Assembly (NCBI GenBank): GCA_025602905.1
Contig: JAHLKI010000007.1
Coordinates: forward strand, 186,001-250,000
Source: Phlyctochytrium arcticum
Lineage: Eukaryota > Chytridiomycota > Chytridiomycetes > Chytridiales > Chytridiaceae
Direction: 5' to 3'
DNA: 64,000 nt
How positions within the stretch are numbered: position 1 is the stretch's first letter; each line of letters begins with the position of its first letter. Below, piece after piece: positions 56,824-64,000 of the stretch. A program made the translations under genes and the position numbers. Below the pieces are notes generated by a model that was not told the origin of the DNA, made no database searches, and saw nothing but the letters and a program-made list of their open reading frames with translations.

Positions 56824-59738
56824 ATGTCAGAATTGAGCTATGTATTTTCACAATTGGGCGAAGTGGAGTCGGAAACGGGTCTGAACCGCAACTTTGATGT
56901 TGTGGGAGGGAACTCGGTGAATTCTGACCTCTTGTATGGAAATGAAGACGGGGATTACTCAGATATTCGCCGGCCGCACATGGCCTACTCTACGCAATAT
57001 CAAAACATGGATAGTACCGCGGGTGTGGGTCAACGACGCCCAATCTTTTCCGTCTCTTCGATTGACTCCTTCGATGAGCGCTCCGTCAGTTCACTTCACT
57101 CTCGAGCAGTCATGAGCGTAGCTTCTCATGGGATACCTCGATCGTCAATTCGCCGTCTCTTAAACCCAACAAACTCCATTAAATGTAAGCGTTTGCACCA
57201 GCACAGAGCTATCCATTTCATTGCTGAAATTCTAATGATTTCATTCTATTTCAGCTGACACTTCGACTTTTTCGACTCGGCGGCGTGATGATACACCACC
57301 TACTCATTGCTTTTCACTTAATGGATTGCTGTACGGCGATGATCCCGAGCGTACATTCACTATACAAGTTACCGCGGATATGACCATTGCTACGGTGCGC
57401 AAAGTATTGACTGCTGAGTTGTGGGGACGTTCAGAAAACCTTCGCCCAATGGATCTTCGAATTTATCGCGCCGACGAGTTGCTGAAACCCAACGATCCTC
57501 GACTATTGACGCTCGCCTCTTTTCCGGCCGAGCAGCAACCAAATATTGAAACCTTCTTTGCAGTCACCAAACTTTCCGATCCCCTCGATTCCGTTTCTGA
57601 CCACTTCAATATTCCTGACCAATCCATATCCTCTTTTAACAAACATGTGCATTTTCTTCTTTGTGTTACAGCCCGGGCGACTGTGTCCTCTCTGCATGCT
57701 GGGGGCCAGGCATCAATGGATCTTTCTTTAGGGAGGACAGGCAGTCTCCCGTCTGCCGATCTTTCCCGTACCCTGGCCGATAGCTCAAATTACATATCCG
57801 GATTAGGAAGTATCAGCTCCTCTCGATCCCAGGACAGGCTGCTGTATAGTGACATGCAAAGAAAAGTGTATGGGTCAACTGTTCAGTCCGTTCGATCTCA
57901 CCAAGGGCAAAGATTAAGAGATGCGATATTCGGAAAGAACGGAAGCAATAAGAAGCGTGGGAAAATAATTCTTATTGGACTGGCAACATTCACCTTTACC
58001 GCACTCATTCTGGGTCTTACTCTGGGTCTAGTGCTCCGTCGACAACAACCCCCGGAACCAGTAAAGTTGGGGTTCCAGACAATGCAATTGGATCCTAGTC
58101 AACGGATTGCACTGCCGAAAAGTGTACTCCAAAGGGGCATCGCCCTGCATGGCGACATGTTATTTGCTTTTAACAATGGCACGGTCACCAGGTTCAATGC
58201 CAAGACTGGGGCGCGAGAATTTGATCTTGAAGGAGTATCTACTCTTTTGATAAGTTTGAAAATCGACTCCACGGGACAAAAGATTTACAGCGCCGGACGA
58301 AGCCGGATTACTTCGCATGATACGTCCACCGGGAAATCGCTGAGTGAATACAGCTTGATGGAAAACAACACGACAGTCGATGAGGTCCTTTATCAAATTG
58401 ATCTTTCGGCTGACGATCAGGTACTTTTAGCATCGCAAGCTCAAGCATCTATCTATACTAATGTTTTTGTGTTATACTCAGTTTTTGTACATTGCAAGCT
58501 CGTCAAGAACTCGACGGGTTAGCACGTCTCCGCTAGGGGAGAATCCCGTGTTTTACACGGAAGCAGGAATAAATGCCGTTACCGACGTGAACATTTTGGG
58601 TAATAGCCTATTCGCGGCCGCTGATGATGATCTCGTTCGACTTTACGATGCAAATACGGGGAATGCCATCCGTACATATGCGGGACTGGATCAGAATGCA
58701 CAAGCTATCGTCGTCTCCTCAGATCGATCAGTAGTGTATGGCTTAGCCAGTTTTGTAATTCAATGGAACGTACAGACTGGCGAACGACTGAAAACATTCA
58801 CGATAACCAATACAACGAATCAAGGATTGGACAAGCTACTTCCCTCAAACGACAATAACTTCCTCTATGTTGGAACCTCCGGCGAGCCGAGCGCCCCAGA
58901 CCCGTTTGCAGTCGCAGAATATGATGTGCGGACTGGTAGAGTTTCACGATACTTTGTCGGGCATACCGCCAAAGTAGGTGAAATGGTCATGTCCAAGGAT
59001 GGCACGCGTTTATTCACGTACGGCAGCGATTCAAACATTTTGATATGGGATCTGACCACCAAAGGGACCGTTATCACGCAATCTAAAGGAATCGCCATGG
59101 ACTTTGAATTGCCAAGTCCTCCTAAAGATGATGCCAAGGTTGCACCACAACCTGCACCGGTACCTGCGTCATCCGCATCGTCTGCAATTCCGCGTACCCA
59201 AACACTCTCATCAAGAACGACGGTCGCTGCCAAGTCGCGTGCATCCCCTACAGGAACTCTTCCACCGGTTGATTCTGGTACCGGTTCAAGACCAAAGACT
59301 GCACCAAAGGCAAAGACTATTCCAAAGGTCACACCAAAGGCCCAATCAAGAAAGCCAATCCAAACCTCAAGGCCACCCAAAAGATCCACTCGGAGTACGC
59401 TTACCACTACAATTCCCACGCGCACCGCGCGTGTAATCACCGCAGCAACTCTTCCGCCTGGCGGTTCTGGCGGTTCTGGTGGTTCTGCTTCCGGCTCCAA
59501 ACCAAAAGCCGTACCAAGAGTTGCATCAAAAACTCCCAGCGCCGAAGTTGACACATACGAAGATGGCAGCGCATCTTCATCAAAAGAAGCAACACCCATT
59601 CCAAGGAAGCCTGCGATAGACCCTCTCGAAGTCAAGACTGTCACTGTAACAAGATACATCACGGTTCTTATGAATGCCACTCAATCAACAGCAAAAGCAA
59701 CACCCGCAGCTGCCCTTCCGAGTGTTAGCAACCTCTGA
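56824..59738 (+). CDS. Crinkler-header-like domain, membrane segment and beta-propeller protein
   Basis: Three exons (introns 57185-57254 and 58421-58481) give 927 residues, and the joins keep the frame. Residues 1-135 are Ser-rich. Residues about 136-230 (CFSLNGLLYGDDPERTFTIQV ... LRPMDLRIYRADELLKP ... TKLSDPLDSVSDHF) resemble the ubiquitin-like header of Crinkler/CRN-RHS proteins, which ends in a similar leucine-rich KLSDYF-type block. One membrane helix, about 357-382, is preceded by GSNKKRGK, favouring a type II topology with the propeller outside. Residues about 390-710 hold WD/YVTN-like blades (DDQFLYIASSS, DLVRLYDANTGNAIRTY, NILIWDLTTKGT). The tail is Ser/Pro/Lys-rich with repeated Lys-Pro motifs. 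The header call is by general resemblance. No nuclease-like CRN C-terminus is present. Confidence 0.65.
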
Positions 59739-59756
59739 AGATTATCCCTAGTAATC

Positions 59757-60353
59757 CTACGTTGTATCGCATGTCGCATACTTTCCTGAACTGTCTATGT
59801 CGCTGTTCAGAAATGCCGTGATAACATCCATTTGATGTATTTCCAAGTCCAACCATGCCGCAATCGCTAACATAACTCTCAATGTTGTAAATCTCACAAC
59901 TGGCGCGTATGTCTCGTCGTAGTCAATCCCTGGCCTTTGCTTATCTCCCCGAGCGACTACTCGCGATTTTAGTTTCTTGATTGTATGGTCCGGGTTGCGC
60001 TTTACACGATAGACCCATTTGGAATCAACCACGTAGCAGCCAGCTGGAATGTCCGATGGCTCCACGAACGTCCAAGTTCCATTTTTTTCATGGGAGTTGA
60101 GCTCTTTCTCCATGCTTCTCTCCCAATCCGGCTTGTATTTTGAACTTATCGCTTGCTTGTATGATTTGGGTTCTTCAACGTCGTCCACCGGTGCTGAGTA
60201 ATTAGCTTCCAAGTCAACAATCTTTCTTCCTTCAAAGTCGCTGATAGCATCACAATCCGGAATATCATCGAACAGTTCCCAGCTTGGAATTTCGTCGTGT
60301 CGCCACTTAACAAGGTAACTAAATACTTGAATCCTCATTAATTTTCCTAGCAA
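59757..60353 (-). CDS. Copia Pol fragment: end of chromodomain-like module and N-terminal reverse transcriptase
   Basis: Open frame without its own start. It opens FSYLVKWRHDEIPSWEL (chromodomain-like), then the copia RT entry block YKPDWERSMEKELNSHEKNGTW, then DSKWVYRVKRNPDHTI, KSRVVARGDKQRPGIDYDETYAPVVRF and MDVITAFLNSDI, whose Asp is the first catalytic residue. Element sequence ends at 59793; the last 12 or so codons to the stop at 59757 are read from host DNA. Frame differs by one base from the integrase frame upstream. Confidence 0.88.
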   Translation of the reverse strand: MLGKLMRIQVFSYLVKWRHDEIPSWELFDDIPDCDAISDFEGRKIVDLEANYSAPVDDVEEPKSYKQAISSKYKPDWERSMEKELNSHEKNGTWTFVEPSDIPAGCYVVDSKWVYRVKRNPDHTIKKLKSRVVARGDKQRPGIDYDETYAPVVRFTTLRVMLAIAAWLDLEIHQMDVITAFLNSDIDSSGKYATCDTT

Positions 60354-60372
60354 TGATAGCTTCCACGAGCTC
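60231..60372 (-). other. Chromodomain-like module between integrase and reverse transcriptase
   Basis: Split over two frames by one base. The integrase frame ends with LVEAIIARKINED and the next frame continues SYLVKWRHDEIPSWE, then DIPDCDAISDFE. The spacing of YLVKW, the following W-E pair and the DC..I..FE helix matches chromodomains (YLVKWKGY..NTWEPE...C..LI..F). Such modules are well known at integrase ends in Ty3-type chromoviruses but are not usual in copia elements. Confidence 0.65.
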
Positions 60373-61386
60373 CGCGTCGGGTGGATCTTCTTCAGATCCC
60401 TCAGCCCTTGTTACGTGATTTGCCTCATTGAAGGTGACATCCCGACTTTCCAAAACTTCATTGTTTTCCTCGTCGTAAAGCCTATACGATAGCTCTTTGG
60501 TGTCACTGTAGCCAATTAGACGGTATGGACCAGCGGCACGCGGAGCCAATTTTCGAGGACGCTTGCGGTATTTCTTGGTTACATGCACAAATGCTTCGCT
60601 CCAGACAATGCGCAAATGGCCCACCGGCGGCTTTAGACCGAAAAACCGCTCATACGGTGACTTCCATTCGATTACTCTGCTGGGCGTAAGTTGTCGCAAC
60701 TTGTTAACGGTCTTCGCTATCTCCCCCCACAGTTTGAGCGGGATTTTGTGGTGATGCAGGATTGCGCGTATTTGGTTAAGCAGGGTCAAATTGTACTGTT
60801 CCGAGACCGGGTTCTGCTGCGAGGAGTACGGTTGGGTCGTTGTAACTCGCAGTCCAATTTCTTCCGCTTCGCCTAAGAGTTCGTGGTTAATGAACTCTCC
60901 GCCATTATCACACCGCAATTCTTTGATCTTTTTGTTGTGGAGACGCTCAACATAAACGCGATATTCAACCCAATAGCCATATGCCTCGTTCTTCTTTTTT
61001 AGCAAATAAATTGTTGGATACCGGGACCACTCATCTATGAACGTCAAGATATAGATGTATTTTCCAAGTGAGGGCATGTCGACGTGGCAAATGTCTGTGA
61101 CAACCCTATCCAAGATGGCCTGCGCTGGACGTGGATTTTCATTGTTGAAAGGGAGTCTGTGGCCTTTCCCGTACTCGCATCCTACGCAGGTCGTCGTGTA
61201 TTGTATTGTGGTGTCAATTTTCAGTCCGAGCCCATATGTGGAGCTCGCTTGCTTGAGGGCTTTGATTCCGGGGTGGCCAAATCGGAGATGATACAGGCGT
61301 AGTTTAGCGACATTCCGGTCGCATCTTTTCCCGACTTCTTCTTGCTTCGCCCGCTGGCGGTTGATTTTTGCAAGGAGTCCTTCAGC
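60319..61386 (-). CDS. Copia Pol fragment: pre-integrase zinc finger and integrase
   Basis: Open from 61386 to a TAG ending at 60319. The pre-integrase finger shows LYHLRFGHPGIKAL and CVGCEYGK (HHCC type). The catalytic core starts TDICHVDMPSLGKYIYILTFIDEWSRYP, with the second acidic residue in RCDNGGEFIN and a PYSSQQNPVSEQYN block where the third Glu is expected. Copia integrase normally has GxxE here and this copy reads PVSE. The C-terminus continues RLIGYSDTKELSYRLYD and ends in EAIIARKINED, the first strand of the chromodomain-like module. The gag-protease frame lies one register away. Confidence 0.87.
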   Translation of the reverse strand, partial: AEGLLAKINRQRAKQEEVGKRCDRNVAKLRLYHLRFGHPGIKALKQASSTYGLGLKIDTTIQYTTTCVGCEYGKGHRLPFNNENPRPAQAILDRVVTDICHVDMPSLGKYIYILTFIDEWSRYPTIYLLKKKNEAYGYWVEYRVYVERLHNKKIKELRCDNGGEFINHELLGEAEEIGLRVTTTQPYSSQQNPVSEQYNLTLLNQIRAILHHHKIPLKLWGEIAKTVNKLRQLTPSRVIEWKSPYERFFGLKPPVGHLRIVWSEAFVHVTKKYRKRPRKLAPRAAGPYRLIGYSDTKELSYRLYDEENNEVLESRDVTFNEANHVTRAEGSEEDPPDAELVEAIIARKINEDSSI

Positions 61387-63062
61387 CTATCTTCAGTGAT
61401 GGATGTGGTAAAAGCTTCCGGTTCAAAGTCCGTGTATCCGACGACAAATGGCAAATTCTGATGTACGCGCACGTCCAAAACTTTTTCGCGTGTTCTCTTG
61501 TCGTAAATTCCACTAGCAGTCGATCCATTTCCTTCCAAACAAGTGCCAAGATTCGCGGGAAGACACTGCGTGGATAATAGATTTCGAGGATAATCCGGCA
61601 CATACAGAACATCTTGAATAGTCACTTTCTTCGAGTCGTCATCAGGATTGTAAATGGTGAGTTTCCCCACGCCAAGCGCTGTTGCGGGAGCATTACCAAC
61701 ACGTCCACCATTGACTGGAATAGGTTTATCGAAAGGCTGGTAATCTTCCACCAAGAACTGATCTTTCATAATGTGCGCCGTCGTAGCTGAATCCACCGCT
61801 ATGGAGTACGGAGATTGTCGATGTGTTGCTAGAGTTAGAAGATTTGCCTCCACGTTCGTGAAATTGCTTTCGTACTTGCTTCCTGATTGTTGCGCTCTGA
61901 AAGCCTTGTACTCCGGACACTCCTTCGCGAAATGCCCTTCTTTCTCGCAAAGAAAACAGCTTGTTTTGCGCGGGCGCTTGCTATATTTGTTGGTACCCTT
62001 GTACTTTGATCCCGACTTTCCTGACGATGGCTGCGATGAGTGTGCCTCCACGACCAATCCTTTCGTGCTACTGTGTCCCTTGGATGTAGTGTCGTCCTGT
62101 CTCAATGCCGCCATCTTCAAAGCTTCAGTTGTCTTCAAATTGTCCATGTGGCTGCTCACAAGTTTCTTTACGCCTTTGTCTAACCCTCGTAGATATATGT
62201 GCTTCTTTTCTTCGAAAGTCATTGTCGGCAATTGCATGGTCAAATTGTCGAAATTGTCGTTATAGGCAAGTACAGAATCCTTTTGCTGAAGTCGATCAAG
62301 TTTTGCGCGAATCAATTCTTCATGTTCCGGGGGCGTAAATCTCGCACGTAATGCCGCTTGCATTTCCAACCACGTTCTGATACTAAGTGCCTCCCTAGAT
62401 TCAACCAATGATCCCCACCATAGGTCCGCTGTTCCCGTCAACTCTCCGGTAACAAACACAACTTCGGCTCGTGGGGGAAGTTCCGCAATGCGAAAGTAGG
62501 AGTCGGTTTTTCGAATAAATTCGAACAAGGCTTGCGGCTTTCTGATGTCTCCTGCAAACATCGGAACTGCCCTCTCTGTAGCCTTAAGCAAGCTCTCCGC
62601 TGAGACTTGCTGAGATACCACGCTGGATCTCACTGAATTCGCTCCTGGTGAAGTAGGTCGATTTTCCTCGTCATAATCTGTCCGTTGACTAGTCTGATGG
62701 TGGAATGGGGTCGTCTCACGCCGCTGCGTAAGATGGGAATTACGGTTGTCCTCTTCCTTGATTGGCTCAACATAATCCCGAGATAATAACTGGTGTAGCA
62801 AGGATGTCATGGTGCTCATATCGTTTCTGATAAGATCCAGTTCGTTTTCAAGGTCCCGCCGGCCTCGATTTCTGAGTTCGCTGTCAAGGTCCCGCTGACC
62901 TCGATCGGAAAAACGTTCAGTTTCGTTGTCCTCAGCATCCCATCGTCCTTCCTCCGCTCCATGCTGCAAATCCTGTTCAATGATCCTCAGTTCCTGTCGT
63001 GAAGGTCGATTCTGGTCGTGGCCCGCTGGCCGTCCTTCTTGTGTGGGGCTTCTTGGAGTCAT
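61221..63062 (-). CDS. Copia Gag and aspartic protease
   Basis: ATG at 63062, 66 bases after the 5' LTR. About the first 130 residues are Arg/Glu-rich. The Gag core (UBN2/retrotrans_gag type) shows ELTGTADLWWGSLVES, LEMQAALRARFTPPEHEEL and DNFDNLTMQLPTMTFEEKKHIYLRGL. A CCHC zinc knuckle follows, CFLCEKEGHFAKEC. The protease has SIAVDSATTAHI, a DSA in place of the usual DSG, then IQDVLYVPDYPRNLLS, the usual copia block. The last codons to 61221 are an out-of-frame overlap with the pre-integrase finger, so this frame stops being meaningful at about 61340-61386. Confidence 0.9.
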   Translation of the reverse strand: MTPRSPTQEGRPAGHDQNRPSRQELRIIEQDLQHGAEEGRWDAEDNETERFSDRGQRDLDSELRNRGRRDLENELDLIRNDMSTMTSLLHQLLSRDYVEPIKEEDNRNSHLTQRRETTPFHHQTSQRTDYDEENRPTSPGANSVRSSVVSQQVSAESLLKATERAVPMFAGDIRKPQALFEFIRKTDSYFRIAELPPRAEVVFVTGELTGTADLWWGSLVESREALSIRTWLEMQAALRARFTPPEHEELIRAKLDRLQQKDSVLAYNDNFDNLTMQLPTMTFEEKKHIYLRGLDKGVKKLVSSHMDNLKTTEALKMAALRQDDTTSKGHSSTKGLVVEAHSSQPSSGKSGSKYKGTNKYSKRPRKTSCFLCEKEGHFAKECPEYKAFRAQQSGSKYESNFTNVEANLLTLATHRQSPYSIAVDSATTAHIMKDQFLVEDYQPFDKPIPVNGGRVGNAPATALGVGKLTIYNPDDDSKKVTIQDVLYVPDYPRNLLSTQCLPANLGTCLEGNGSTASGIYDKRTREKVLDVRVHQNLPFVVGYTDFEPEAFTTSITEDRLKDSLQKSTASGRSKKKSGKDATGMSLNYACIISDLATPESKPSSKRAPHMGSD

Positions 63063-63113
63063 TCTTGCAGCTGGTCAACACTCTTCAAGGGTTTCCTAAC
63101 TAATCTCTAGAGC

Positions 63114-63127
63114 CAGGGCTCATAACC
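63114..63127 (-). other. Primer binding site for half initiator methionine tRNA
   Basis: Immediately inside the 5' LTR the minus strand reads GGTTATGAGCCCTG. This is complementary to CAGGGCTCATAACC, the anticodon arm of eukaryotic initiator tRNA-Met, not to a tRNA 3' end. Drosophila copia and yeast Ty5 prime from a cleaved 5' half of the same tRNA. Confidence 0.8.
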
Positions 63128-63394
63128 TGTCGTAACAAGGTCTCTGATGGCACCTCCTGGTCACGATAGTCATATACTGGTCGCAGAGCGATTAGTTGGT
63201 TGTTGCGATGAAGAAATGTATTGAGAAGAAACCGGTTGTAGTTCTAAGCTGCCAAGCAGTCTGCTATCTAACGACGCCAACGGTACGCGTAGAGACGCGT
63301 TCCCATGCTCACGTGTACTAATAATCTATCTAAAATTGGCTACATGACTTAAGACTCCCAGCTTCCCACACTTGCTCCAGTTCACATCTCAACA
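63128..63394 (-). repeat. 5' long terminal repeat, 267 bases
   Basis: Reverse complement of the LTR at 52729-52995 with about one difference and identical ends (TGTTGAG...ACGACA). It is followed inward by the primer site and then the Gag ATG. Confidence 0.95.
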
Positions 63395-63399
63395 TGTCA
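63395..63399 (-). repeat. Target site duplication TGACA (left flank of the 5' LTR)
   Basis: On the minus strand the five bases before the 5' LTR are TGACA, the same as those after the LTR at 52995. This pairs the two distant LTRs as one insertion. Confidence 0.85.
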
Positions 63400-63963
63400 T
63401 ATACTACAAGTGATGCCAGTGTGTCCCGCTTACGTGGTCTCTAATGGATGATGGCGCAAACGACGACTCACCTGACACACCACGGTTTGCGAACAGGTAC
63501 ATGCATCCTGAGTCCTGAGGGACGCTTATGGAAAGTTGGGGAAGGGCACCCTGATATGGGAATGAGGTTCGTGTTTGTTCAGATATTCCCAAGGGCCGAT
63601 AAACATATTGATTCTCGGACAAGAAGAGGCAACTGCAACAGGGATGTCCGCAACCACCAAAGTATCCGATCATAGTCCTGATGCACAACCAGAGCACTTT
63701 TAAACTTTACCAGGAGTGATTATAGGACCCCTCTGAATAAAAAGTTCCCACATCCCCGGTCAGATGCAACCTTCCTTGCATGCCCAGGACCTCATATACA
63801 AGTGTCCCTACAAGCTCTGGGCTACGATGTCAGTGTTACCCTGTTGCTGCGCTGTACACCATCCCAGCCTGTACTTACCGCAGCTAGAAGCCCAGAAGAC
63901 AGTTACAATTGTCCACAATCGCTGGTTTGCTGGGAAAACTCTGGTCTTTCAGTCCAGCGAACC
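63400..63963. other. Interval between retrotransposon and second NRS/ER piece
   Basis: No gene recognised. Open frames on both strands are short and of unlikely composition. In the uninverted order this is the host sequence flanking the insertion. Confidence 0.4.
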
Positions 63964-64000
63964 ACTGGAGATTACAACTTCACCAATCCTGGTGCAATTT
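63964..64000 (+). CDS. Start of a second NRS/ER-like copy, cut by the window
   Basis: The last 37 bases match 51117-51153 of the NRS/ER gene at 33 positions, in the same orientation, and encode TGDYNFTNPGAI against TGVYNFTNPGAI. Three of the four differences are at third codon positions or change only Val to Asp. Sequence upstream of 63964 does not match the first copy. This is therefore either a 5'-truncated duplicate, a copy with an intron placed differently, or a rearranged paralogue. Too short to tell gene from pseudogene. Confidence 0.6.

Larger units (their letters stand above)
59793..63394 (-). mobile_element. 5' half of a split Ty1/copia LTR retrotransposon
   Basis: From the minus strand: 5' LTR, primer site, Gag with zinc knuckle, protease, integrase, chromodomain-like module, and the first part of reverse transcriptase. 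It stops at the hexamer ATAGAC (59798-59793), where unrelated sequence begins. Gene order (integrase before reverse transcriptase) is that of Copia. With the plus-strand part at 51532-52995 the element would be about 5.06 kb. Two reading-frame shifts are present, so it is not intact even apart from the split. Confidence 0.9.

Noticed and set aside
58865..59680. 271-codon minus-strand ORF opposite the Crinkler-like gene
   Set aside because: It mirrors the Ser/Pro/Lys-rich coding strand, whose exons join in frame and carry propeller motifs. Antisense frames of such sequence are often open.
1..64000. Search by eye for CRISPR arrays, rRNA, tRNA genes and bacterial operons
   Set aside because: None seen. 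The intron-rich genes are nuclear and eukaryotic.

Overview
This window looks like nuclear DNA of a zoosporic (flagellated) fungus, most likely a chytrid. The genes are densely packed and broken by many short GT-AG introns of about 45-80 bases. They encode standard fungal and opisthokont housekeeping proteins. Two genes narrow the lineage: a radial spoke head protein (RSPH9), which implies a motile 9+2 flagellum, and CYFIP/Sra-1, a WAVE-complex subunit kept by crawling chytrids but lost from most Dikarya. All identifications come from recognising protein families by eye; no database search was run.

Left and centre (1 to about 49.7 kb) is a housekeeping region. In order it carries CYFIP (5' cut by the window), RSPH9, a bacterial-type trehalose enzyme TreZ, POLD2, COG4, a heat shock factor with a 25-residue polyglutamine run, ENY2/Sus1, ARL2, tubulin cofactor C, PET117, a RABEPK-like kelch protein, TAF10, a CANIN-domain (SLF2/Nse6-like) protein, an unrecognised 454-aa ORF, a START-domain protein, a phosphatase-fold protein lacking its catalytic arginine, SSRP1 with a fused HMG box, METTL26, a Diaphanous-type formin, a Sec14-GOLD protein, glutathione synthetase, COQ4, eIF2B delta, a mitochondrial PPR protein and RPB3. 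Strands alternate almost gene by gene. Convergent stop codons lie 66-117 bases apart and divergent starts mostly share 140-460 base promoters. Some neighbours are functionally related: ARL2 with TBCC (tubulin folding), CYFIP with RSPH9 (two kinds of cell motility), and ENY2 plus TAF10 (SAGA).

Right end (about 49.7 to 64 kb) is the accessory region. It starts with a UDP-4-keto-6-deoxyglucose epimerase/reductase gene (UDP-rhamnose pathway). Next comes the 3' half of a Ty1/copia retrotransposon, then an unrecognised 347-aa ORF and a large gene joining a Crinkler-header-like domain, one membrane segment and a beta-propeller, and finally the 5' half of a copia element on the opposite strand. The two copia halves are one insertion. 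They break at the same point in reverse transcriptase, their 267-base LTRs differ at about one base, and the outer flanks carry the same 5-base target duplication. An 8.3-kb inversion (51532-59798) with one breakpoint inside the element explains this. The element appears to carry a chromodomain-like module after its integrase and is primed by a half initiator-tRNA site. The last 37 bases are the start of a second copy of the epimerase/reductase gene.
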